A stretch of 5,359 bases of DNA from the NCBI GenBank assembly GCA_017632555.1, contig JAGBRF010000119.1, positions 1-5,359 on the forward strand, given 5' to 3'. The position numbers and the translations under genes are program-made. Shown piece by piece: positions 1-5,359 of the stretch (the stretch's first letter is position 1; every line of letters begins with the position of its first letter). This DNA comes from Alphaproteobacteria bacterium. GTDB taxonomy: Bacteria; Pseudomonadota; Alphaproteobacteria; RF32; UBA3637. The notes under the pieces were generated by a model that worked only from the letters and a program-made list of their open reading frames with translations, was not told where the DNA came from and made no database searches.

Positions 1-1459
1 AGCCCAAATAGAACTTCGCGATTTCCACCATGCTGTCATCTGCATCCATAACAATCATACCACCGGACCCCATCATAGAACCGATTTTCTTCAATTCTTC
101 ATAGCACAAAGGCAAACCGAATTCGGATGCCGGAATAACACCACCGGAAGGACCACCCGTTTGAACTGCCTTAAAGGGTTTACCGGAACTTGTTCCTCCA
201 CCGACTTCATTTACCATTTCGCCAACTGTCGTCCCCATAGGAACTTCCACCAAACCGGAATGCTTTACTTTACCGGTAATAGCAAACACTTTTGTTCCCT
301 TGGATGTGGCTGTTCCAACTTCGCTGAACCATTCCGGACCATTGACCATAATCGGGGCAATGTTTGCCAATGTTTCAACGTTGTTGATTGCTGTCGGTTT
401 TTGGAACAAACCTTTTTGTGTCGGATATGGAGGACGTGGATGCGGTGTACCGCGCTTGCCTTCCAAAGACGCCAACAAAGCCGTTTCTTCACCGCAAACG
501 AAAGCACCTGCTCCGTAACGAATATCGGCCATAAAGTTAAAGTCCGTACCGAAAATGTTACGACCTAAAATACCATATTTTTTGGCTTGTTTGATTGCCA
601 ATTCCATACGTTGAATAGCCAACGGATATTCAGCACGAATATAGAACCAACCGGATGTCGCACCCGTTGCATAAGCACCAATCATCATACCTTCCAAAAC
701 AGCATGAGAACCACCACCTAAAATGCAAGAGTCCATATAAGCACCCGGGTCACCTTCGTCACCATTGCAAACCATAAACTTTTCACCATCGACCAACGGG
801 GATTTGGAAAGCATTTCCCACTTTGTACCTGTCGGGAAACCGGCACCGCCACGACCACGCAAACCGGAACGTTTGATAATATCCAAAACTTCTTCCGGTT
901 TCATTGTCAAAGCTTTCATCAAACCTTGATATCCGCCGTTTGCGATATATTCGCCCAAATCTTCCGGATCAGAATGTCCCAACAAACGTAAAACAATCTT
1001 GCGTTGTTTTGTAAAGAATGGCAAATCCAAAGACAATTCTTTGTTTTTCAAGAAATCGGACAAACGCAATTCTTCATCTGCGCTTTGTTTCAAAGCCGGT
1101 GCAACGTGTTCCGATACGATAATTCTGGCTACATCGGGGGTTACATGTTCATAAAGCATCGGCTTTCTGCCTTTGATTTCAACACGAGCCAAAGGACCGG
1201 AAGCGCACAAACCCATACAACCTGTGCATACCATACGAACATCTTTGTCCAATCCCATTGTTGCCAGGCTTTCTTTGAAAGCGTCAATAACGTTGGCCGC
1301 ACCGCCGGAATGGCAACTGGTTGCGTTACAAGTATAAATAGCTGCTTTATAATCTTTTACGCGTTCCTTAAATTCTTCACCGAGTTTGAGCAAATTTTCT
1401 TTTTGTGTTCTGCCCAAAGCTTTCAACTTTTCAATTTGATCTTGTGTTAATTCAGCCAT
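1..1459 (-). CDS. hydB: NuoF/HydB/HndC-type FMN and NAD(P)H-binding iron-sulfur subunit, C-terminus cut off by window edge
   Basis: Electron-input subunit that oxidises or reduces NAD(P)(H) through FMN and passes electrons along Fe-S clusters in the cytoplasm. Seen: 486 codons are open from ATG 1459 to the left edge. Residues 38-125 form a thioredoxin-like [2Fe-2S] domain with C44-x4-C49 and C81-x3-C85. The FMN-binding glycine-rich loop GLRGRGGAGFPTGTKW lies at 199-214, the NAD-site segment NGDEGDPGAYMD at 232-243, GAGAFVCGEE at 316-325, and the SLBB region from about 387 to 445. The window ends at residue 486, just before the expected C-terminal [4Fe-4S] cysteines, so those clusters cannot be checked. 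Known: the extra N-terminal [2Fe-2S] domain is found in HydB/HndC of NAD(P)-linked and bifurcating [FeFe] hydrogenases and in FdsB of formate dehydrogenase, but not in standard complex I NuoF. The wording from 152 onward (KIVLR, GGYQGLMKAL, ETSKGTK-like SLBB, GSMMGSGGMIVMD) fits HydB/HndC best. The start has AAGGAG at 1467-1472, 7 nt upstream. The symbol is family-level. Confidence 0.9.
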   Translation of the reverse strand, partial: MAELTQDQIEKLKALGRTQKENLLKLGEEFKERVKDYKAAIYTCNATSCHSGGAANVIDAFKESLATMGLDKDVRMVCTGCMGLCASGPLARVEIKGRKPMLYEHVTPDVARIIVSEHVAPALKQSADEELRLSDFLKNKELSLDLPFFTKQRKIVLRLLGHSDPEDLGEYIANGGYQGLMKALTMKPEEVLDIIKRSGLRGRGGAGFPTGTKWEMLSKSPLVDGEKFMVCNGDEGDPGAYMDSCILGGGSHAVLEGMMIGAYATGATSGWFYIRAEYPLAIQRMELAIKQAKKYGILGRNIFGTDFNFMADIRYGAGAFVCGEETALLASLEGKRGTPHPRPPYPTQKGLFQKPTAINNVETLANIAPIMVNGPEWFSEVGTATSKGTKVFAITGKVKHSGLVEVPMGTTVGEMVNEVGGGTSSGKPFKAVQTGGPSGGVIPASEFGLPLCYEELKKIGSMMGSGGMIVMDADDSMVEIAKFYLG

Positions 1460-1461
1460 TT

Positions 1462-1962
1462 TTAAACTCCTTGTTCTTCTGATTGCATCTTTTCGCGCCA
1501 TTCAGCAATAATCTTTGGCACATCAACACCGGCAACTTTACCATACGTTTTACCGTTGACAACAACGACAGGTGCTAAACCGCAACAACCCAAGCAACGA
1601 ACGATTTGTGTGTAAAATAAACCATCTTCGGTTGTTTGACCTTCTGATACGCCCAATTCTTTTCTGAAAGCTTCAATAACTGCCGGTGCGCCTTTGATGT
1701 GGCAAGCTGTACCATCACAAATGGAAATAACCACTTTTCCGGGGGCTTTCAACTTGAAGTAGTTGTAGAAAGTCAACACGGAATAAATCTGTGCCATCGG
1801 AATTTTCATTTCCTTTGATGTAACTTCCATTGCGGCCCAAGGCACATAACCGAATGCCCCTTGGATTTCGTGCAAGGCCATAATCAAAGCACCGCGCTTT
1901 GATTTCCATTTAACCAACATTTTCTTGGTTTCTTCTTGTATTTTTTCTTTATCGTCAGCCAT
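1462..1962 (-). CDS. hydC: NuoE/HydC/HndA-type thioredoxin-like [2Fe-2S] subunit
   Basis: Small electron-transfer subunit partnering the NuoF-like protein, carrying one [2Fe-2S] cluster. The product is 166 residues, the usual size of this family (about 150-175). Residues 1-70 are the N-terminal helical bundle, including the family segment IYSVLTFYNYFKLKAPGK (59-76). Residues 75-160 are the thioredoxin-like fold. The four ligands are C82-x4-C87-x35-C123-x3-C127, exactly the spacing known for NuoE/Nqo2, with CDGTACHIKGA and CLGCCGLAPV around them. The reading frame stays open up to an ATG at 2034, but I place the start at 1962. A strong AAAGGAG (1969-1975) sits 6 nt upstream of it, and the stretch before it is not family-like. 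The gene ends 2 bp before the NuoF-like start, and the ribosome-binding site of that gene lies in its last codons, which implies translational coupling. It belongs with the hydB-like gene, probably in a hydrogenase-type complex. A formate dehydrogenase gamma subunit (FdsG) is the main alternative. Confidence 0.93.
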   Translation of the reverse strand: MADDKEKIQEETKKMLVKWKSKRGALIMALHEIQGAFGYVPWAAMEVTSKEMKIPMAQIYSVLTFYNYFKLKAPGKVVISICDGTACHIKGAPAVIEAFRKELGVSEGQTTEDGLFYTQIVRCLGCCGLAPVVVVNGKTYGKVAGVDVPKIIAEWREKMQSEEQGV

Positions 1963-1968
1963 ATTAAA

Positions 1969-1975
1969 CTCCTTT
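1969..1975 (-). promoter_or_regulatory. Ribosome binding site that fixes the NuoE-like start
   Basis: On the minus strand this reads AAAGGAG, followed by a 6-nt spacer and ATG at 1962. The downstream NuoF-like gene has the same arrangement (AAGGAGTTTAA before its ATG). This supports starting at MADDKEK rather than at the in-frame ATG 24 codons upstream (2034), which has no such site. Confidence 0.85.
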
Positions 1976-2004
1976 AAAATCATCGGCAAAAAACTTTTGG
2001 GCGT

Positions 2005-2034
2005 ATTATTACCACAAATGTTTTCTAAAAGCAA
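2005..2034 (-). promoter_or_regulatory. Candidate sigma-70 promoter for the NuoE/NuoF-like operon
   Basis: On the minus strand there is TTGCTT (2034-2029), an 18-nt spacer, and AATAAT (2010-2005), which matches the -10 consensus at five of six positions. The -35 is weak. Transcription would start near 1998 and give a leader of about 35 nt with the AAAGGAG site in it. The predicted start also lies downstream of the alternative ATG at 2034, so the longer protein would not be made from this promoter. This is consensus matching by eye only. Confidence 0.45.
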
Positions 2035-2064
2035 TCGTTTTTTTTCAAAAAAAGCAAAATATTA
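2035..2064. promoter_or_regulatory. A/T tract between the two divergent -35 elements (possible shared UP element)
   Basis: The 30 bp separating the two -35 boxes are almost entirely A and T, with T8-C-A7 at 2038-2053 followed by further A-rich and AT-rich sequence. A/T tracts just upstream of a -35 are known to bind the RNA polymerase alpha C-terminal domain or to bend DNA. Here one tract abuts both promoters. The role is inferred from position and composition. Confidence 0.35.
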
Positions 2065-2093
2065 TTGACAAAAAGCTCTTTTTATGCTACACT
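2065..2093 (+). promoter_or_regulatory. Strong sigma-70 type promoter (extended -10) for the two-gene orphan operon
   Basis: A perfect TTGACA -35 lies at 2065-2070, then a 17-nt spacer, then TACACT at 2088-2093 (four of six consensus positions). The -10 is preceded by TGC at 2085-2087, the TGn of an extended -10. The start site should fall near 2100, leaving a leader of about 25 nt before ATG 2125. The spacer contains a 6-bp inverted repeat (2070-2083). This is the best promoter match I found in the window. Confidence 0.75.
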
Positions 2094-2102
2094 TTAAGTG
2101 TA
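2088..2102. promoter_or_regulatory. Perfect 7+7 bp inverted repeat over the -10 and start site, operator candidate
   Basis: TACACTT (2088-2094), one central T, then AAGTGTA (2096-2102), its exact reverse complement. The left arm contains the whole -10 hexamer and the right arm reaches the predicted start site. A dimeric repressor bound here would block the polymerase. As RNA, the repeat would be only partly transcribed, so a DNA operator is more likely than an RNA hairpin. No regulator gene is visible in the window. Confidence 0.5.
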
Positions 2103-2109
2103 ATAATGG

Positions 2110-2115
2110 AAGGAG
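2110..2115 (+). promoter_or_regulatory. Ribosome binding site of the first orphan gene
   Basis: AAGGAG with a 9-nt spacer before ATG 2125. It selects this ATG over the ATG at 2106, which lies in another frame, has no upstream site and stops after eight codons. Confidence 0.75.
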
Positions 2116-2124
2116 TGTGCTCAT

Positions 2125-2859
2125 ATGGTTGATGTAGCTGTAAGAACACGACAACAGGGGTTGGACGAGCAACTGATGCAAAAGCAAGCAGATGCTCGCG
2201 ATCGTACGGTTGCACTCCAAGAAAAAAAGCTTCATCTTATGGCTATCCGAAATGCACACTACGGGCTTGAAAACAACAACCCGTTGGTAAACGGTATCAT
2301 CTATAACAACGAAAACGAACAAAAACGGGAAGAATTGAAGTTGCAACAGCAAATCGGCTTTCCGGAAAGAGAACACAAAGACGATACGTTGGATAAACTT
2401 CAAGTCAGAACAGATTTCCCGTTCAGAGTTCCGCAAAGAGACAGTATGGCACGTATGGGATATGAACAGGAAAATATGGAAAAAGCCAGAAAAGAACACG
2501 GATTTGAACCGAATGAACGGGATAAAAACGAACGCGCAAATGAAGCGGCTAATAATCCGACACCTAAAAAGAAAGACGATTTGAATAAGAGTTTACAAAA
2601 AGAAGAAACTGAATGGACAAAAAGAAGCAAAAAAATCTTCCATTCTGACTTGTCTTATGAACAAATGCGCAAAGAATTACGAAAATTGGCACGGGAAATC
2701 AGAAAAACCGCCACCGGACAAAAAGTTTTGGGCGGAAAGAAACGTTTACCGGCCAAAAACCAAAAGAAACGCGTAGATAATCTTTTGAAGAAATCAAAAG
2801 AAAAAGAATTTATCAAAGAATATTTAAGAAAAACAAGAGCTATCGGAAAGGGAATATAA
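2125..2859 (+). CDS. Uncharacterised highly charged basic protein, first gene of a two-gene operon
   Basis: I do not recognise this family. The 244-residue product has no signal peptide, no membrane segment, no cysteine and a single tryptophan (W164). Residues 8-40 are Gln/Glu/Lys-rich and look like a helix or short coiled coil. Residues 60-93 are another charged helix. A less helical stretch, RTDFPFRVPQRDSMARMGY, lies at 95-113. An Asn/Pro-containing linker at about 135-152 leads to a basic C-terminal part. From 165 to 244, 28 of 80 residues are Lys or Arg against 8 acidic residues, including a helix at 177-197 and Lys-rich runs at 205-237. Such a tail could bind nucleic acid or acidic partners, but no known fold is visible. 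The start is well supported by promoter and AAGGAG. The stop lies 2 bp before the next gene, so the two are very probably co-translated. It is a real gene, of unknown function. Confidence 0.85.
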   Translation: MVDVAVRTRQQGLDEQLMQKQADARDRTVALQEKKLHLMAIRNAHYGLENNNPLVNGIIYNNENEQKREELKLQQQIGFPEREHKDDTLDKLQVRTDFPFRVPQRDSMARMGYEQENMEKARKEHGFEPNERDKNERANEAANNPTPKKKDDLNKSLQKEETEWTKRSKKIFHSDLSYEQMRKELRKLAREIRKTATGQKVLGGKKRLPAKNQKKRVDNLLKKSKEKEFIKEYLRKTRAIGKGI

Positions 2860-2861
2860 TC

Positions 2862-4232
2862 ATGATGAACGAATATGAAATTGATGCTTTCTTGTCTGAA
2901 ATCATCGCCGAAATGGAGTTGATTCGTGTATATCAAAATGAACCGGTCAAATTGACCAGAAGTCAAGAAAATGAGATAAAAAAACGCAGCAAGCCCGAAC
3001 AGGAAGAATTGCGCAAAAAGTATTTGGCAGAAGCCGAAGAACATAAAAGAGCGCGTGTATTCTTGTTGCTTTGTGCCCTTGAAGATAAGTTGAAAACTTC
3101 CGATTTGCCGGAAGAAACGAAACAACACATGCAAAACATTATGGACAGTGTCAAAAACAACAATTTAAGATTGACACCGGAAACGTTCACAAAATTGAAC
3201 GAAGAAAAAGAAAAACAAAACGAAGAAACACCAAAAGATAACTTTGACGATAAAGTCAATACTGTTGCTGCCGGCGCAGTTGCTGTTTTGGTTGCTTCTT
3301 CTGTTGTTGCCGCTGGAATTGCCGCTGTCAAAGAACCGCAACAAACACCTGTTGTGGCTGTTGAAGAAGCTCCGAAGACAATCGATCACGTGGGCAATTT
3401 GCCTGTATTGTCCGAAAAAGCGGATCCCGTTTATTCCGAAAAAGTGGTGAAAGTTGCCGAAAAGACATTCAAGAAAGTCGCGCCGAAGAAAAAAGAACCG
3501 ACTTCGTTGGTTGAAATCAGAACGGCTAAAAACATTACCAATGCCGAAAAGAAATACGCAACAGCCGCTTTCTTGGAAAAACATCCGGAAATCAAAAAAG
3601 ACCAAGAAGTTCAATACAAGTTAGTCGGCGACAAAGCAGTTGAAAAAGCTATTGCTCGTCACAACAGAAAATTGGCCAAAATGGAAAAGGCAAATCAAAA
3701 ATATTTGACCGCAAGTAAGACGGCCGGTACTTTTGACAGAACTGTTGAACGCCATGAAGCGCAAAACAGCCCGCAAACAAAAGAAACTCCGAAAGTCGAA
3801 TTCAAACGTCCGGTTTATAATCCGAAAGAAGCCATCGTGATGAAAAAGGTCAAGAAGATTAAAGAATCTGCCGGTATCGCCTTGACGCATCAAGAAATTT
3901 TGGAACGTTTGAACAACCCGACCATGTACCGGATTTATGATGAATATGTCCGTGCTCATAAGCCTGAATACTTCGAAAACGAAACAAAAGAAGAAGAACG
4001 TAAAGCAAAAATTGCGCAAGTTCGTATACAACGCAAGTTGGAACAAAAACGCAAAGAAGCCGAAGTTCAAAAGGAAAAAGGTTCAATAACGCCGAAAGAA
4101 AAGAAAGCCATTGAAAAAGAAGTCAATGAGCAATTCAACAGTTCTTTAAGAAAGTTGTTGAGCCATTACAACGGACCGAAAACAAACGCCATCATACATT
4201 CACAAAATGTGAACGAAAGAGGCGCGGCTTAA
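2862..4232 (+). CDS. Uncharacterised Lys/Glu-rich protein with one transmembrane segment, second gene of the operon
   Basis: I do not recognise this family. The 456-residue protein has one cysteine (C71) and no tryptophan. Residues 1-125 are charged and helical, with an amphipathic stretch ARVFLLLCALEDKL at 64-77. Residues 134-156 form a 23-residue Ala/Val/Gly segment with no charge, a convincing membrane helix. A Pro/Val-rich linker (159-172) follows. Residues 190-456 are again Lys/Glu-rich, with probable long helices at about 225-285 and 370-435. There is no N-terminal signal peptide, so the helix at 134 would act as an internal signal anchor. More Lys follows than precedes it (KTFKKVAPKKK at 201-211), which weakly favours a cytoplasmic C-terminal part. 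ATG 2862 is followed directly by a second ATG; AAAGGGA at 2847-2853 serves both. The start lies 2 bp after the upstream stop. The two proteins probably act together, perhaps as a membrane-anchored scaffold, which is speculative. Confidence 0.85.
   Translation: MMNEYEIDAFLSEIIAEMELIRVYQNEPVKLTRSQENEIKKRSKPEQEELRKKYLAEAEEHKRARVFLLLCALEDKLKTSDLPEETKQHMQNIMDSVKNNNLRLTPETFTKLNEEKEKQNEETPKDNFDDKVNTVAAGAVAVLVASSVVAAGIAAVKEPQQTPVVAVEEAPKTIDHVGNLPVLSEKADPVYSEKVVKVAEKTFKKVAPKKKEPTSLVEIRTAKNITNAEKKYATAAFLEKHPEIKKDQEVQYKLVGDKAVEKAIARHNRKLAKMEKANQKYLTASKTAGTFDRTVERHEAQNSPQTKETPKVEFKRPVYNPKEAIVMKKVKKIKESAGIALTHQEILERLNNPTMYRIYDEYVRAHKPEYFENETKEEERKAKIAQVRIQRKLEQKRKEAEVQKEKGSITPKEKKAIEKEVNEQFNSSLRKLLSHYNGPKTNAIIHSQNVNERGAA
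3261..3329 (+). other. Transmembrane helix coding segment inside the second orphan gene
   Basis: These bases encode residues 134-156, 23 residues made almost only of Ala, Val, Gly, Leu, Ile, Ser and Thr, flanked by DDK on one side and KE on the other. Small residues are frequent (G138, A141, A145, S146, A150, A151, G152), as in helices that pack against each other in the membrane. It is the only hydrophobic stretch of that length in the protein. Confidence 0.75.
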
Positions 4233-4243
4233 TCGTTTGAAAT

Positions 4244-5359
4244 CTAATATCCGAAACCGACAGAGAACATCAACCGGTAATCCGGTTTCATGTCTGCTTG
4301 GTTTTCTGGGTTCAAGCGGGTCAACGCTTCCGCTTGGAATGTCCATGCGTCCATGTTGTATACACTGAACACTCCAAAGTCCCATTCTTTTGCTTCCGGT
4401 CTTAAATTGGCTGTTACTCGTTCACGATACACTGTCGTTTCTGTGTAACTGCGTCCGACCGGCAAATCGAATGTCGCTTTCGCTTTCTTTATGTGTAATG
4501 GTGAAAAGGCTCTGGCCCCGAACAACACGTCTTCATCAAACTGATATTCCGCCTTAAATGCCATACTTTCCGATTGGACTTTGGATAAATGCATCAAAGC
4601 GTTTTCTTGTTTCTTAAATCCACCTGTTCCGTAATAATATGCCGCCGATAATCTGACTTTCTTTGTCGGCTCTACGGTCAATTGTGATCCCATAAAGTAT
4701 GTTTGTCCGTCTTGGGTCTTTAATCCCCCTAATCCGTTCAATCCCAACAAGGATCCGTTTTCTTCCAATATACCACCCGTAAAGTTTACTTTTGCATAAC
4801 TGACCGGTTGATAATCAAAGTTTAATTCACCCGTCTTGATACTTTTATCATGTCTGTAATCTACTCTTTCGTTTCCATCGAAGAAGTTATTTTTACCGAC
4901 ACTGGCACCAAATCCGACTTTTAATTCTTTGGTCAAGTTATATCCGTTTTGGAACGCATATACATCTGTTGCACTGGTCGTAAACGGGTTACGTAACGAT
5001 TGGTCAAAGTATGACTTTGTTCCTTCCTTTGCATTTTGTGTGAAAGAAAAGTCCGCCGTTATATTATCTTTGTGATAATTGAACGACAAGTTTACTCCGT
5101 TCATTGCATCATTACTGAAAGCTTTTGCGTTTTCTGAAAAGTTCATATCCACTGTATCCGTCAACTTTGTTGTTTGCGGTTTTTGATACATTGTAAATGA
5201 ACGCAAATTATCTGCAAATGCCTGTTTAGAATGCGTTGTTGTTTTAATCATCGTTGATGTCGGAATTGAATATCCGCGCTTATATTCGTCCAATACCATT
5301 ACTTGTTCAGGCAGATTATCCAACAACGATTTACTGAATGCTTTCGGCACTGTAAAGCG
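4244..5359 (-). CDS. C-terminal part of an S8 (subtilisin-like) autotransporter: linker and outer-membrane beta-barrel, 5' end outside window
   Basis: Autotransporters carry a secreted passenger through the outer membrane with a C-terminal beta-barrel. Seen: 371 codons are open from the right edge to TAG at 4244; counting from the first visible codon, residues 1-38 form a passenger-to-barrel linker (PKAF, VMVLDEYKRGYSIP). Residues from about 85 on show alternating hydrophobic/polar strands. Two stretches resemble barrels of alphaproteobacterial S8 autotransporters: GSLLGLNGLGGL with TYFMGSQLTVE (202-230), and FSPLHIKKAKATFDLPVGRSY with LRPEAKEWDF (285-328). The end, YRLMFSVGFGY, alternates apolar residues and finishes on Tyr, as in the C-terminal signal read by the BAM machinery. 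The catalytic Asp/His/Ser domain and Sec signal peptide would lie upstream, outside the window, so protease activity is inferred only from barrel type. The frame remains open through a GTG at 5350, which is not a credible start. It converges on the unknown operon with 11 bp between stops. Confidence 0.85.
   Translation of the reverse strand, partial: RFTVPKAFSKSLLDNLPEQVMVLDEYKRGYSIPTSTMIKTTTHSKQAFADNLRSFTMYQKPQTTKLTDTVDMNFSENAKAFSNDAMNGVNLSFNYHKDNITADFSFTQNAKEGTKSYFDQSLRNPFTTSATDVYAFQNGYNLTKELKVGFGASVGKNNFFDGNERVDYRHDKSIKTGELNFDYQPVSYAKVNFTGGILEENGSLLGLNGLGGLKTQDGQTYFMGSQLTVEPTKKVRLSAAYYYGTGGFKKQENALMHLSKVQSESMAFKAEYQFDEDVLFGARAFSPLHIKKAKATFDLPVGRSYTETTVYRERVTANLRPEAKEWDFGVFSVYNMDAWTFQAEALTRLNPENQADMKPDYRLMFSVGFGY

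Noticed and set aside
161..1450. Plus-strand open frames at 161-568 and 1004-1450
   Set aside because: They lie opposite the clear NuoF-like coding frame and give Cys/Phe/Asn-rich sequences without domain features.
1963..2034. A 24-codon N-terminal extension of the NuoE-like protein starting at ATG 2034
   Set aside because: There is no ribosome-binding site before it, it overlaps the likely promoter, and it has no family-like residues. ATG 1962 has an excellent AAAGGAG.
2038..2053. T8-C-A7 as a hairpin terminator
   Set aside because: It is pure A/T with a one-base loop, lies upstream of both divergent genes rather than after any, and has no G/C stem. It is better explained as an A/T tract near promoters.
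2106..2132. Eight-codon leader frame overlapping the start of the first orphan gene
   Set aside because: It would begin only about six bases after the predicted transcript start, with no ribosome-binding site. The AAGGAG inside it serves ATG 2125.
2062..4070. Series of minus-strand open frames opposite the orphan genes (for example 2062-2499, 2655-3134, 3165-3614, 3621-4070)
   Set aside because: Their products are Phe/Leu/Ser-rich reflections of Lys/Glu codons. TTA, CTA and TCA are rare in the sense frame, so the antisense frame stays open by chance. No ribosome-binding sites or family features were seen.
4199..4213. Inverted repeat TTCACA-AAA-TGTGAA as a terminator
   Set aside because: The stem is only 6 bp and AT-rich, lies inside coding sequence, and has no T run after it on either strand.
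5348..5350. GTG as the start of the barrel protein
   Set aside because: The frame stays open to the window edge and no ribosome-binding site can be seen. A barrel without signal peptide or passenger would not be exported.
1..5359. CRISPR array, tRNA/rRNA genes, insertion sequence or prophage ends
   Set aside because: I saw no regularly spaced repeats, tRNA-like cloverleaf, rRNA sequence, transposase or terminal inverted repeats. Nearly all of the window is coding.

Overview
The window looks like chromosome of a fairly AT-rich, Gram-negative, anaerobically living bacterium. An outer-membrane beta-barrel of the subtilisin-autotransporter type points to Alphaproteobacteria. Flavin/iron-sulfur subunits of the HydB/HndC and HydC/HndA type point to fermentative, hydrogen- or NAD(P)H-linked metabolism. 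An uncultured, host-associated, low-GC alphaproteobacterium would fit both, but that placement is inference. Codon use (Leu TTG, Pro CCG, Glu GAA, Lys AAA) looks similar in all genes, so nothing suggests a recent foreign insert.

Layout. (1) Positions 1-1962, minus strand: a two-gene operon with a complete NuoE/HydC-type [2Fe-2S] subunit followed after 2 bp by a NuoF/HydB-type FMN/NAD(H) subunit. The latter carries an extra N-terminal thioredoxin-like [2Fe-2S] domain and runs off the left edge just before its C-terminal Fe-S region. A catalytic partner, such as an [FeFe] hydrogenase, would lie beyond position 1. (2) Positions 1963-2124: a 162-bp divergent regulatory region. It holds a weak promoter for the minus operon, a strong extended -10 promoter for the plus operon, an A/T tract between them, and a perfect 7+7 bp inverted repeat over the -10 and start site of the plus promoter. 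(3) Positions 2125-4232, plus strand: two tightly coupled genes for very charged, Lys/Glu-rich proteins that I do not recognise. The first is basic and cysteine-free. The second has one clear transmembrane segment between two charged regions. (4) Positions 4244-5359, minus strand: the C-terminal 371 residues of a large S8-type autotransporter, mainly its translocator barrel, entering from the right edge and ending 11 bp from the unknown operon.

The redox subunits should work together as the NAD(P)H-handling module of a multi-subunit enzyme. The autotransporter fragment is an independent cell-surface function. The central two-gene operon is the only part that may be undescribed. Its genes are co-transcribed and probably translationally coupled, and the promoter appears to carry an operator, but the sequence does not reveal a function.
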